Notes: generated by a model not told the origin, from the letters alone. Counted from the stretch's first letter, positions 25,869 through 35,063 are shown. The stretch: 64,000 nt of DNA from JAPYTK01 sp964401935 (GCA_964401935.1 CAYOAL010000015.1:1-64000), one strand, 5' to 3'. A program made the numbers and translations.

Positions 25869-27800
25869 CTACCCCTTCGGTCGAACACCGGTGGTGAAAT
25901 CCTCCGCCGTGGCGAGCTCCTTGTCGGTGTAGGACGCGTCCTCGAGGTTCGCCCCCCCGAGCTTCGCGCGGTCCATCCGCGCGCGATGGAGGTTCACCTG
26001 CACCATGTCGGTGTCGCGAAGATCGGTGTCCTCGAGCCACGCGTGGGGCAGCTCCGCGTAGCGCAGCGACGCGCGCGCGAACGACGCCGCCCGAAGATCG
26101 GCGTGCTCGAAGCGGGCGCGCTCGAACACGCCCAGATCGGCGCGGGCACGCCGCAAGGTCGCGTTGGTGAAGGCCGCGCTCGGCAGCTGGGCACCGCGCA
26201 GATCCACCTCGTCGAGGTTCGCCTGGGCGAAGTTCACCGACGCGCCCTTCGCCTTCTGGAGCTTCGCTCCGGCGAGGTGGCTGCGGGCGAAGCTCGCCCC
26301 GTCGAGCTTGCACTCGGTGAAGATCGCGCCTTCGAAATGACCGTCGGCGAACGAGGAGTCGGTGAAGTCACAGCCGGTGAAGTCGACGCCCGCGGCCTGC
26401 GCCGCCGCTCCGCCGAGCAGGCAGCTCGTGAGCGTGGCGCCGGTGGCCTTGGTGCGGCGCCAGTCGATACCGCGGAGATCTTGGTTGTGGATAATGACGC
26501 CGCGTAGATCGGCCCCCGCGAGGTTGGCGAGGTTGAGCGACGCCGCCGTCCAGTCGCCGCCGAGCCGTGCTCCCGACAGATCGGCCTCGTCGAGCACCGC
26601 CTCCGCGATCACCGCCCCCTCGAACACGGCGTCGCGCAGCACGGCGCCCGCGAGGCGCGCGCCGGTGAGGTTGGCCCCCGTGAAGTCGGCCCTCGAAAGC
26701 TCGGCACCGCTGAGATCGGCGCCCGTGAGATCGCGGCCCGCGAAGCTGGCTCCGGTGAGCGCCACCCCGGCCAGGCTCGCGCCAGCGAGGGCGACCGTCG
26801 ACCAGTCGACCCCGGCGAGCGAAGCGCGCTGCCACGAGGCCCCGGCGATGTCGGCGCCTTGCAGCCTCGCGTCGTCGAGCACCGCGTCGTCGAGACATGC
26901 CCGGCAGAGGCGAGCACCGGAGAGATCGCCGCGGCGAAGCACCGCCGAGCGCAGCTCCGCCCCCTCGAGCGCGGCGCCAACGAGCCGCGCCTCCGACAGC
27001 TCGGCGGCGAGCAAGCTCGCCCCGCTCGCGTCGACGCCGCTGAGATCGGCGCCGGCGAACCCCGCTCCCTTGAGGTTGGCCCCCCGCAGCACCAAACCGT
27101 CGAGCGTGAGCCCACCAAACTGAGCGAGGGGCGCGTCGGCTTCACACAGGCTCGCCGGCACCCCAAGAACGCGAAAGTCGAAGCTCGGCACCGTGGCCCG
27201 CGTGAGATCGGCGCCAGCGAGGGTCGCCCCCTCCGTGTCACACTCGGCGAGATCCACCTCGTGCAGCGACGCGCGCGACAGATCCGCGTCGCAGAGCGAC
27301 GCACCGTGCACCACCACATCGTCGAGCATCGCCCCTTGAAGCACCGCGCGGCTGAGGTTGGCACCGAGCAACACGCTGCCGGTGAAGAGCGCCCCCTCCC
27401 CGCTTATCCCCACCAGCGTGGCGTCCTTGAGCATGGCGTTGGTGACGCTCGCGCCGTCGAGGATGACGCCGGTGAGATCGGCGCCGATGAGCACCGCGTC
27501 GTCGAGGAGCGCCCCGCTGAGATCGTTTCCCACCATGCCCTCCGGCGACGACGCGTCGAAGCCTGTCATGTCCGAACCGGTGAAGTCGGCGTGGGCGAAC
27601 ACAGAGAGGGTGATGCGCGCCTTGGAGAAGATGCAGCTCTTGAAGGAGCAGCCTCGCGCCTTCACGTTGCGCCACGAGGTGCCCGCGAAGCCCAGGTCTT
27701 GTCCTTCGAAGCCCGATAGATCGAAGCCCTCGAGCGTCTCCCCGGTAAAGTCGCCGCTCTCCGCCGCGCGGCGCTCGAACTCTTCTCGGGTGGTGATCAT
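25869..27800 (-). CDS. giant pentapeptide-repeat protein in T6SS operon
   Basis: 643 residues starting at MITTREEF, whose ATG overlaps the upstream stop (ATGA). Almost the whole chain after residue 20 is made of A(D/N/S)LxG/X-type pentapeptides (for example TGADLSGAELSRADFTGANL), predicting a right-handed quadrilateral beta-helix with around 115 repeats. No catalytic motif is seen. Pentapeptide proteins are regularly linked to DUF2169 and VgrG genes, perhaps as effector carriers, structural plugs or DNA-mimics. The repeat region is unusually long for one protein. The ORF continues in frame upstream but that part is antisense-like. Confidence 0.9.
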   Translation of the reverse strand: MITTREEFERRAAESGDFTGETLEGFDLSGFEGQDLGFAGTSWRNVKARGCSFKSCIFSKARITLSVFAHADFTGSDMTGFDASSPEGMVGNDLSGALLDDAVLIGADLTGVILDGASVTNAMLKDATLVGISGEGALFTGSVLLGANLSRAVLQGAMLDDVVVHGASLCDADLSRASLHEVDLAECDTEGATLAGADLTRATVPSFDFRVLGVPASLCEADAPLAQFGGLTLDGLVLRGANLKGAGFAGADLSGVDASGASLLAAELSEARLVGAALEGAELRSAVLRRGDLSGARLCRACLDDAVLDDARLQGADIAGASWQRASLAGVDWSTVALAGASLAGVALTGASFAGRDLTGADLSGAELSRADFTGANLTGARLAGAVLRDAVFEGAVIAEAVLDEADLSGARLGGDWTAASLNLANLAGADLRGVIIHNQDLRGIDWRRTKATGATLTSCLLGGAAAQAAGVDFTGCDFTDSSFADGHFEGAIFTECKLDGASFARSHLAGAKLQKAKGASVNFAQANLDEVDLRGAQLPSAAFTNATLRRARADLGVFERARFEHADLRAASFARASLRYAELPHAWLEDTDLRDTDMVQVNLHRARMDRAKLGGANLEDASYTDKELATAEDFTTGVRPKG

Positions 27801-30800
27801 CGGCGCATCGCGAGCGAGCTCTTGGTGATGATCGCACCACCGAGCTTCGCGTCCAGGAGGTTGGCATCGACGAACGCACAAGCGTGGAGGTTGGCGTCGC
27901 GCAGATCGGCAATGTTGAGATCGGCCTCGTCGAGCCTGGACATCATGAGGTTGGCGCGCCGGAAGCTCGCCCCCGCGAGGCGCGCCCGCACGAAGTTGCT
28001 CTCGCAAAGCTCCGTCTGCTCCAGCTTCGCCTTCAAACAGAGCGCACGCGTAAAGCTCGAGCGGGAGAGCCTCGCCTCCCGGAAATCGGCCTCGATGAGC
28101 TCCGCGTTGTCGAACACCGAGCTCTCGGCGCTCACGCCACGGAAGCTCCCCCGATGCAGCTTGCAGCCCTCGCCACGGATCGCGGTCATGGTGGCGCCAT
28201 CGAACACCACGTCGGGCCCCACCGCCGCGCGCAGCACGATCCTCTCGAGGCGAGCCCCGCGAAACGAGGCCCCGGCGATGCTGGCGCGGGTGAAGTTGGC
28301 GCTCGGGAGAGTGGCGTCGTCGAACGAGCAGCGCTCCCAGTCGCCGCCCACGAACAGCACGCTCTCGCCGCGGACGGAGACGAAGCGGGCGTCCTTCGCG
28401 CGGGCTTCCAACAGCTCCGCCTGACCGAGGAGCGCGGCTTCGAAGCTCGCCCCCTCGAGGACGGTCGCGAAGAGATCCGCGCCCGACAGGTCGGCGCGAT
28501 CGAAGCACGCGCCCGCGAAGTCGCCCTCGCCGAGCTGGGCCTCCATCAAGCGGGCGTCCGCGAAGCTCGCGCGACGGAAGGTGCCGCGCGCCAGGTTGGC
28601 GCCGACGAGGGAGCGGCCGGAGAAGTCGAGATCGGACAGATCGGCCCCCTCGAAGTCGAAGCCGTCGAACGCGTCGCCCGCGTGCAACATCGCGAGCACC
28701 ACCGTTCGCAGATCGGGAGGCGCCTCGGCCTCCGTGGCGGGCGCCTCCGGCTCCGGCTCGAGAGCGGACAGGACCGTGTCGATCTCCGCTGGGGAGGCCC
28801 CCGCCGCGGCCAAGCTCTCGCGGAGCACCTTCGGATCCGGTGGCGGTGGCTCCTTCTCGAGCGACGCCGGATCGAGCCCCGCCTCCGCGATCGCGTCGGC
28901 GAGCGCCTTCTCGTGCACCGCGACCGCGGCCTCCGCCTCGGCCAGCTTGGCCTGCCGCTCCGCGTCGGCCGCGCGATCGACGAAGTCGGGGGGTGGCGGT
29001 GCCGACACCTCCTCCTCGGCCTCGGGCTCCGCGCGCTTGCCGAGCGTGTCGAGCAGCAAGGCGTACACTTCGTCGCTCGATCGCTCGGGAGCTCCGTGCG
29101 GCTCGGCGAGCGCGAACAACAACCGCACCTCGGGGGCGTCGCGCCTCGTCACCTGAAGATGCCCTCGCCACACGAGGCTCACCACCATGCGATCGAAGTC
29201 GAAGCTCACGGTGTCGAGCACGAGGTTCACCTCCACGAGGCGCGGCTCGTCCCCGCGCGTCAGCGCGAACGCCCGCGCTCGCTCGCCGCAGAGCTTGCCG
29301 TGCACCACCGGGTGCTCGGGGTGAACGCCGTGGGCCTCGAACGACTCGTTGCCCAAGAGGTGCGGCAGCTGCTGCTCGAGCGGAGCCACCTGAAAGAACG
29401 ACCAGTCGAAGTCGGCCGGGAGGTAAGGCCAGCGCGTGTTGAACCACTTCCGGTCGTAGGTGCCCATCTTCGACCATCGCTCGGCCCAGCGAAGGGGCAG
29501 CGGCGCGAAACACGCCGGAGGGCGCGTATCGCTCGGGCTCGTGACCGGCTTCCCTTCGAGCTCGAGGTTGGGGAGGAGCGGACTGTCGCCGTGACCCCGC
29601 CCGGCAGGATTCTGCGTGAGCGACGGTCCCCCGAACGCCCGCTCGTACGTCAACGGGATGCTCACGAAGGGCTGCGGATCCCCAGCGGTGCTGACCAGAC
29701 CGCGCTTCCACACCCGATCGCCATACACCGCCACGGAACGGTCGAACCGGCCCTTGGCCCCACCGAACACGAAGCGCACCCGCATCGCCGTCGTCGGTCT
29801 CCCGCCGGGAGCGTGGGCGTGGCCGATCAGGGTCACGTCGGCCTTGGGCTTGAACACCGCGAGCTCATCGCCCCGGCTCACGCTGCTGTTCGGCTCGTCG
29901 CCGTAGGGGAGCTCACCGGTGATGAAGTCGGCCCGCGGGCACGGCCTCACCGGCTCTCCGACGACGATGTCGTAGGTGCCCTTCACGATCACGATGAGCG
30001 CGTTCTGGGGCGGCTCGAGCTGCCAGCTGTGGGTCCCCACGTCGAACGGGGCGGCGGCCACCCAAGGGATCGCGTCGCCCTCGCGGATCGGGAGCAAGCG
30101 CTCGGCGTCCACGCTCGCGGTGGCGCTCGCCGCCTCTCCGAAGGGCAGCACCTGGGGGAGACTCTTCTCTTGGGCCTCGCGTCGGACGGGGCTCGCGGTC
30201 ACCGCGAAGGGCAAGGCCGACCGCTCGCGCATGAGCGCCTCGAGAGCGTCGCGGGAGATGGCACGCGTCTGTTCCCCTGCGTCCCCGGGGGCGGGCGTTG
30301 GGATGGGAGGCGGCGCCAGGGTCCCCGAGTCACCGAAGATACGGCGCGTGAGGGGCATGGCTGCGGCGGGGAGCGCGAGCTCGCGGATCGGCTCGGACGG
30401 CCACGAGAGGGGATGTGCGCGGTCTTCGACGCCAACGACCACCGCGACCGAGCGGAGGAGCTCGGGTTCGACGGCGAGGGGACGATGTCCGCGCCACACC
30501 ACGCTCACGCGTTCACGCTCGGGCTCGAACACGAGCATGTCGGCCACGAGCTCGACCGGCTCGGGCTCGGTGACGCCATCTTCGGTGAGCATCACTGCGC
30601 GCGCCCTGGCCCGGGCGCTCGGGAGCTGAGTGCGCAGCGGCGGCCGTCCAGGCAGGCCGAGCTCGAGCACGAGCCACTCGTCGCCGTGGAAGAAGGGCGC
30701 TTGCTGACCTGGGGGTGCGCTCTGGAAGAACGCGAAGTCGAACGCGGCGGGATACTCCGGGATCGCCTCGAAGAGCCGTCGCCGATCCGTGGCGCCGAGG

Positions 30801-31165
30801 AGGGCGAGACGGGACGGGTGGTTCCACGCCCGAGGGGGTGCGAGCGCCGCGTCCACGAGCAGGGCGTCACGCCACACCGCGACCCGAGCCATCGAGCGCG
30901 CGTCGCTGCACAAGACGCTGCCGCTGGGGATGTAGGGCGCGATCTCACTCGCCGCCGCGAGCGCCTCCTCGGCCGACTTGTCGTGATGCTGCTCTCGTGT
31001 GACGAGCGGCACCGCCGGCGTGCGCGAGGCGAGCCCCTCGGCGACGAACCCGAAGGTGGCCTTCACGATCACCGTGAGCTCGAGCGCCCCCGCCTGCCGC
31101 CAGAGCACGGTGGCGCTCGCGCAAGGGGTGAGCTGCCGTAGAGCGATGCCTGCGGTGGTGAACAT
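27797..31165 (-). CDS. double-DUF2169 adaptor fused to a pentapeptide-repeat domain
   Basis: 1122 residues. Two DUF2169-like units occur in series (about 10-290 and about 400-690), both containing the VIVKxT(F/Y) strand (LELTVIVKATFGF; LIVIVKGTYDIV) and a later 'FxFFQxAPxxQQ' block (FDFAFFQSAPPGQQ; FDWSFFQVAPLEQQ). A Glu/Ala-rich linker of about 100 residues follows, then pentapeptide repeats from about 832 to the end. DUF2169 proteins act as T6SS effector chaperones/adaptors in Agrobacterium. Tandem duplication plus a C-terminal beta-helix in one chain suggests a scaffold binding two partners. Stop and next start overlap. Confidence 0.88.
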   Translation of the reverse strand: MFTTAGIALRQLTPCASATVLWRQAGALELTVIVKATFGFVAEGLASRTPAVPLVTREQHHDKSAEEALAAASEIAPYIPSGSVLCSDARSMARVAVWRDALLVDAALAPPRAWNHPSRLALLGATDRRRLFEAIPEYPAAFDFAFFQSAPPGQQAPFFHGDEWLVLELGLPGRPPLRTQLPSARARARAVMLTEDGVTEPEPVELVADMLVFEPERERVSVVWRGHRPLAVEPELLRSVAVVVGVEDRAHPLSWPSEPIRELALPAAAMPLTRRIFGDSGTLAPPPIPTPAPGDAGEQTRAISRDALEALMRERSALPFAVTASPVRREAQEKSLPQVLPFGEAASATASVDAERLLPIREGDAIPWVAAAPFDVGTHSWQLEPPQNALIVIVKGTYDIVVGEPVRPCPRADFITGELPYGDEPNSSVSRGDELAVFKPKADVTLIGHAHAPGGRPTTAMRVRFVFGGAKGRFDRSVAVYGDRVWKRGLVSTAGDPQPFVSIPLTYERAFGGPSLTQNPAGRGHGDSPLLPNLELEGKPVTSPSDTRPPACFAPLPLRWAERWSKMGTYDRKWFNTRWPYLPADFDWSFFQVAPLEQQLPHLLGNESFEAHGVHPEHPVVHGKLCGERARAFALTRGDEPRLVEVNLVLDTVSFDFDRMVVSLVWRGHLQVTRRDAPEVRLLFALAEPHGAPERSSDEVYALLLDTLGKRAEPEAEEEVSAPPPPDFVDRAADAERQAKLAEAEAAVAVHEKALADAIAEAGLDPASLEKEPPPPDPKVLRESLAAAGASPAEIDTVLSALEPEPEAPATEAEAPPDLRTVVLAMLHAGDAFDGFDFEGADLSDLDFSGRSLVGANLARGTFRRASFADARLMEAQLGEGDFAGACFDRADLSGADLFATVLEGASFEAALLGQAELLEARAKDARFVSVRGESVLFVGGDWERCSFDDATLPSANFTRASIAGASFRGARLERIVLRAAVGPDVVFDGATMTAIRGEGCKLHRGSFRGVSAESSVFDNAELIEADFREARLSRSSFTRALCLKAKLEQTELCESNFVRARLAGASFRRANLMMSRLDEADLNIADLRDANLHACAFVDANLLDAKLGGAIITKSSLAMRR

Positions 31166-32595
31166 CAGCGCGGGGGGTGTTGCTTCAGCCACGCCGTGTA
31201 GTCGGCGAGCAGCTCCTTGTACCGCGCGTAGCACGAGGGATCCGCCACAAACCGTGAGCGCCAGAGACGGTCGAGCGCGACGCGATCGTCGGGGGAGCCG
31301 AGCCCATACTCGGTGAGCGTCTGCGCCGCGGTCTCCGGCTGCACCTCGCACGTGGCGGTCAGCGACGCATACTGCTCCAGCGTCAGCTGATCGCCCGCGA
31401 TCGTGTCGAACGGCGTCGCGAGCGCTTGCGCGAGCGACGGCATGGCCATCATCGTTCCCCCGAGATCGGGCAGCGGTTCGTTCGCGAGGCCCGACGACGA
31501 TGGCGGTGGCTCGTGCGCTCCGGGCACGAACGGCAGCGCATCCACCGCCCCCACCCGCCAGCTCACGGCCGTGGGTTGCTCGAGCGTCCCGTCGTCATCA
31601 CCGTCGAGCTCGTCCAACGAGCCGTCGGGCTGGGCGGGGTCGCTCGCACGTGCGTCGGGTGCCGCCGCCGACCGGAACGGGAGCACGGTGTTGGGCGGAC
31701 GCCCAAGGGGAGCGGCCTCCGGCGCGATGTGAGCGGGCGCGGAGGGCGCAGATGGACCGGATGGCGCGGAGAACGGCAGGATGTGGCTGCTCGCGACCGA
31801 TGGCACCGACGCGAGGCCGGGGGAGGACGCCGGAGCAGGAGGAGCGACAGCGGGGGCGAGCGGGGGCGGCGGGGGAGCAGGCGCGTGGGGAGGCGGTCGT
31901 GGAGTGGGCGCCGGGAGCGGTGACAGCGGCGCAGGCGCTTGGAGCGGTGACAGCGGCGCAGGCGCTTGGAGCGGTGACAGCGCAGGCGCTTGGAGCGGTG
32001 ACAGCGCAGGCGCTTGGAGCGGTGACAGCGCAGGNNNNNNNNNNNNNNNNNNNNNNNNNNNNNNNNNNNNNNNNNNNNNNNNNNNNNNNNNNNNNNNNNN
32101 NNNNNNNNNNNNNNNNNNNNNNNNNNNNNNNNNNTGGAGCGGTGACAGCGCAGGCGCTTGGAGCGGTGACAGCGCAGGCGCGTGGAGCGGTGACAGCGCA
32201 GGCGCTTGGAGCGGTGACAGCGCAGGCGCGTGGAGCGGTGACCGCGACGCGGGCGCTCGGGGAGGCTCACGACGAGCGTCAAGGTGCGCACTCGGCGCCG
32301 CGTCGTGAGCGGCAGGCACCGCCTCGATGGCCTCGCGCAGCAGCGTCCGCGCCGCCGCGATCTTCTCCCACCGCTGTGGGGCGAGCTCGGTGTCGAGCAG
32401 CGCCGTGGCGAGCAGCGCCGCGAGCTGGCGCGCGACGAGCACCTCGTCCCCCGTCAGGGGAGACTCGCTGGCGATGAACGCCCGCGCAAAACCCTCGAGA
32501 TCGTCCTCCGGAGCCGACAAGAGCGACGCGAACAGCCGCACGACAGTCACCGGATTGGGTGGGCTTCGCTTCCCCGACGAGTCGCGAGTGGGCAC
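31165..32595 (-). CDS. repeat-linker protein of the T6SS operon (interrupted by assembly gap)
   Basis: About 476 residues as drawn, but 100 unknown bases (32035-32134) fall inside it. The N-terminal 90 residues are helical and conserved-looking (VRLFASLLSAPEDDLEGFARAF). The middle is an octapeptide repeat (SPLQAPAL/SPLHAPAL) encoded by a 24-bp unit, then a longer Pro/Ala-rich region. The C-terminal 70 residues form another helical domain ending in YARYKELLADYTAWLKQ. The GTG at 32595 has no good ribosome site, and GTG codons about 16 residues in are alternatives. It is the first gene of the leftward T6SS operon and its stop overlaps the DUF2169 start. Confidence 0.75.
   Translation of the reverse strand: MPTRDSSGKRSPPNPVTVVRLFASLLSAPEDDLEGFARAFIASESPLTGDEVLVARQLAALLATALLDTELAPQRWEKIAAARTLLREAIEAVPAAHDAAPSAHLDARREPPRAPASRSPLHAPALSPLQAPALSPLHAPALSPLQAPALSPLXXXXXXXXXXXXXXXXXXXXXXXXXXXXXXXXXXPALSPLQAPALSPLQAPALSPLQAPAPLSPLQAPAPLSPLPAPTPRPPPHAPAPPPPPLAPAVAPPAPASSPGLASVPSVASSHILPFSAPSGPSAPSAPAHIAPEAAPLGRPPNTVLPFRSAAAPDARASDPAQPDGSLDELDGDDDGTLEQPTAVSWRVGAVDALPFVPGAHEPPPSSSGLANEPLPDLGGTMMAMPSLAQALATPFDTIAGDQLTLEQYASLTATCEVQPETAAQTLTEYGLGSPDDRVALDRLWRSRFVADPSCYARYKELLADYTAWLKQHPPR
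31914..32248. repeat. 24-bp tandem repeat array
   Basis: Copies of a 24-bp unit starting GGAGCGGTGACAGCGCAGG, with two 27-bp variants at the left end, encode the octapeptide SPLQAPAL or SPLHAPAL in the minus-strand gene. Five units lie left of the gap and five right of it. Unit starts at 32015 and 32135 are exactly five periods apart, so the drawn phase is preserved across the gap. Confidence 0.9.
32035..32134. other. assembly gap (100 N)
   Basis: Exactly 100 unknown bases inside the 24-bp tandem repeat. A round number like this is usually a placeholder, so the true number of repeat copies and the reading frame across it are unknown. Confidence 0.99.
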
Positions 32596-32609
32596 GCTCG
32601 CAGTCTACA

Positions 32610-33824
32610 TCACATCCCGTCGCGACCAAGCGTGCCGCGCTCCCCGGCGTGATGCTCCACGAGCAGCTCGTAGAGCGCGTGGGCGATGGCGACGCGGCGG
32701 CCCGCGCGCCCGCGCAGGGGGAGCTTGGGGAGCGTTCGCCCGGTGTGGGCGAAGATCTGCTCGATGGTGCCGTGGGCCTCGCGGTGCACGTTGCAGAAGG
32801 CGCTCTTGAGCCCTCGAACGCGTGGAGCCGACACAAGACCACCGGACGGGTCGAGCGCGCGGGGGAGGAGCTCGAGGGTGCTCTGGCTCCAGCCCACCAC
32901 GACGTCGTCCGCGCGGAGGAAACGCGACCAGTCGCGCTGGAGCTCGCGAGGCGCGATCCCGCTGGCGAGGTCGCCTTCGTCGAGGCCCATGTGCCCGAGG
33001 TGCAGCGCCTTCGGTGGCTGCTCGTTTCGGATCACGCGATCGAAGCGCTCGCCGGTGCTGGGTCGGTAAGCGCAGAGGTGAACGAGCCGACGCCGCGGTG
33101 CTCCCGCCCCGTCCCCGCTGCGGACGGAGTGTGCCTCGGCGTCCACGAGCACGACGTGCTCGGGTGCGGTGTCCAGCACGAATCGGCGCCGCTTGATGGC
33201 GTGGCGCGACACCGTGCCGCGCTCGCGCTGGATGCGGATCTGTTCGTCGATCATGGCCGCGAAGGCGGTGAGCAAGCCGTCGAGGCCGTCGGTGTCGGGC
33301 TCGATCAGGGAGAGCGCATACACCACCGACTCGATGGTGGACACGCACTGCGGCGCCGGCTCGCGGCGAATGCGGTACTGGCTCCGACGGGGCGGGGTGA
33401 GGCCGTAGCGCGGCAGCTCGTGGAGCCAGGGGTTGTCGCGGTAGAGGGTGCGAGCGTGAGGCCACGTGCCGTCGAGGACGACGAGCGCAGGGGGAGCGGT
33501 GGCCCCCACCTCGGCGAGGGGTCGCGCCCCGGCGCTCGGGTACAAGAGCGCCGCCCCGTGAGGAAATCCGGCGGGAGGCCCGGCGTGGTGATGGTGGCGC
33601 ACCTCCACGTGAACACGACGGAGACCGAGGCTGGCGATGCGCGCGGTGCCGATGGGGTGAAAGCGCTCGCGCGGATGCTGGAGAATCCACACCGGGGTCT
33701 GGTTGTCCACCTGCGTCACGAGGGCACAGATGCACGTGAGCTCGGGCTTGTGACACCGGTAGCAGAAAGCACGGCCCACCTCGTGACGTTCGTCGTGGCC
33801 GGCGGCGTCGGGCGCGCGATACAT
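32610..33824 (-). CDS. DTW-domain protein (tRNA aminocarboxypropyltransferase-like) with extra C-terminal domain
   Basis: 404 residues; ordinary DTW enzymes such as TapT are about 230. The N-terminal DTW domain (about 18-215) has a zinc-like CYRCHKPELTCIC cluster, ILQHPRERFHPIGTARIA and the naming motif LDGTW. This family transfers the aminocarboxypropyl group of SAM to uridine in tRNA. The C-terminal 180 residues include HLGHMGLDEGDLASGIAPRE and FLRADDVVVGWSQSTLELL, resembling a decayed DEDD 3'-5' exonuclease fold, though acidic catalytic residues are not clearly complete. It ends 14 bp before the T6SS operon and may be co-transcribed with it. Confidence 0.85.
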   Translation of the reverse strand: MYRAPDAAGHDERHEVGRAFCYRCHKPELTCICALVTQVDNQTPVWILQHPRERFHPIGTARIASLGLRRVHVEVRHHHHAGPPAGFPHGAALLYPSAGARPLAEVGATAPPALVVLDGTWPHARTLYRDNPWLHELPRYGLTPPRRSQYRIRREPAPQCVSTIESVVYALSLIEPDTDGLDGLLTAFAAMIDEQIRIQRERGTVSRHAIKRRRFVLDTAPEHVVLVDAEAHSVRSGDGAGAPRRRLVHLCAYRPSTGERFDRVIRNEQPPKALHLGHMGLDEGDLASGIAPRELQRDWSRFLRADDVVVGWSQSTLELLPRALDPSGGLVSAPRVRGLKSAFCNVHREAHGTIEQIFAHTGRTLPKLPLRGRAGRRVAIAHALYELLVEHHAGERGTLGRDGM

Positions 33825-33888
33825 GCCCGCAGCCTACACCGTCGACACACCCCCGCGCGAAGGACCGTTCCCGCCGCGCGCTCAGCGC

Positions 33889-34245
33889 TCAGGTGGGCGC
33901 AAGCCTGAACACCGGCCCCCCGGGAAGTCGGAAATAGGTGTGCCTCGAGTCGGCTGGATACGGCACCACCTCCACCTCCAGGTCGAGGAGCGCCGCGGTC
34001 CGCGTCGCGACGTCGTCCACCCCGAGCTCTAGCCAGGGCGCCCGGAGCTGCTGGGCGTCGGTGAGCGTCTCTTCGTCATCGACGAAGAACACTCCGAGGC
34101 TGAACCCATCATCGAGGCCATACAGCACGAGGCCGGGCGCGGCCTCGCGAGCCGCGCAGCCCAAGCCTTCGGTGAGCACGCGGTGGAGACGCTCGCGGTC
34201 GGTGGTGGCGACGGTGAGCTTCATGTTTCTTCCAAAGACGGTCAT
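33889..34245 (-). CDS. VOC (glyoxalase/bleomycin-resistance fold) protein
   Basis: 118 residues starting at MTVFGRNMKLTVATTD; the internal ATG at 34224 is an alternative. The single VOC-like alpha/beta module shows as ...GLVLYGLDDGFSLGVFFVDDEETL...APWLELGVDDVATRTAALLDL...RHTYFRLPGGPVFRLAP. VOC proteins bind metals or small molecules; the reaction cannot be predicted. It starts 14 bp after the stop of the lipoprotein gene and likely shares its transcript. Confidence 0.82.
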   Translation of the reverse strand: MTVFGRNMKLTVATTDRERLHRVLTEGLGCAAREAAPGLVLYGLDDGFSLGVFFVDDEETLTDAQQLRAPWLELGVDDVATRTAALLDLEVEVVPYPADSRHTYFRLPGGPVFRLAPT

Positions 34246-34259
34246 GGTTCTCCTGGCCC

Positions 34260-35063
34260 CTACCATTGGTGCCAATCCGTCGACTGGTAGACGCCGAGGG
34301 TGGGTGGCTCCTCGAAGAGCGCGCCAAACGCGGCGACGAAGTCCGGGTTCGTGTAGAGGGCCTCGAGGTTGGTGGTGTCGCGCCAGATGTCGATGGCGAG
34401 GAGCTCGCGCGGATCGTCGAGGCCGGTGAACACCACGTGCGCCACGTCCCCGGCGGCCTCGGCTTGGGCCTGTCCACCGGACGCCACCGCGTCGTGGGCG
34501 CTCTTTGCGGCGTCGGGGTCGGCGGCAGCGAGGCGGCCCCGCACCACCACGAAGAAGTAGGGGTTCGACGTGTCCCCTGCGGTGAGGTCGCCCCACCCGT
34601 GCCAGCTCGGCTGGTGCGCGAACGTCTCCACCGTGGGCGGGCTCGCGAAGAGCATGCCGAACGCGGCGGCGAAGTCTGGGTTCGCGTAGAACGACGACAT
34701 CCCATCGAGGTCGTTCCAGCGATCGAGGCCGAGGAACGTGTCCTCCGCGGTGCCGAGCAGCGCGGTGCCGAGCAGCGCGTCGTGGCCGAAGTCGCCAGCC
34801 GCCTTCGCGGCCTCCTCGCCGCCCGCAGCGAGCGCATCGTGTACCCCCTTCGCCTCCTGCATGTCGTCCGTGAAGAGCTCCCCCCGTACGAGCACCACGT
34901 ACTCGTGCAATGTGCCGCCGCCGCTCCCGCCGGCCCCGGGGGCTCCCGCTTCGGCTCCCGCCCCTCCGTCGCCCGCGGGCCTCGTCGTCGTGTCGTCGCC
35001 ACAGCCGAGAGCGGCCCAACAGAGGGTGCCGCTCGTCAACAGAACCAAGAGTCGTCTCGTCAT
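34260..35063 (-). CDS. lipoprotein with duplicated ABM-like domain
   Basis: 267 residues. Signal peptide with lipobox AALGC (Cys21), then a Gly/Ala-rich linker to about residue 50. Two similar halves follow (about 53-160 and about 165-267). Each starts with YVVLVRGEL/FFVVVRGRL, contains a VHDALAAGG/AHDAVASGG helix and ends with NPDF(A/V)AAFG(M/A)LF then W-H-x-W. This is typical of dimeric alpha/beta-barrel (antibiotic biosynthesis monooxygenase-like) folds. The duplication would make a pseudodimer in one chain. The divergent AraC gene 111 bp away may regulate it. Substrate unknown. Confidence 0.85.
   Translation of the reverse strand: MTRRLLVLLTSGTLCWAALGCGDDTTTRPAGDGGAGAEAGAPGAGGSGGGTLHEYVVLVRGELFTDDMQEAKGVHDALAAGGEEAAKAAGDFGHDALLGTALLGTAEDTFLGLDRWNDLDGMSSFYANPDFAAAFGMLFASPPTVETFAHQPSWHGWGDLTAGDTSNPYFFVVVRGRLAAADPDAAKSAHDAVASGGQAQAEAAGDVAHVVFTGLDDPRELLAIDIWRDTTNLEALYTNPDFVAAFGALFEEPPTLGVYQSTDWHQW

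Noticed and set aside
27884..31141. a 1085-codon open frame on the plus strand
   Set aside because: It is antisense to the DUF2169/pentapeptide gene. The plus-strand translation is arginine/glutamate/histidine-rich and repeats without domains.
31914..32248. tandem repeat resembling a CRISPR array
   Set aside because: Units are directly adjacent with no unique spacers and keep a reading frame; it is a coding minisatellite.
22950..32595. a complete T6SS gene cluster
   Set aside because: No TssB/TssC sheath, TssJ-L-M membrane complex, ClpV or TssK genes were found here; only the spike and accessory genes are present.
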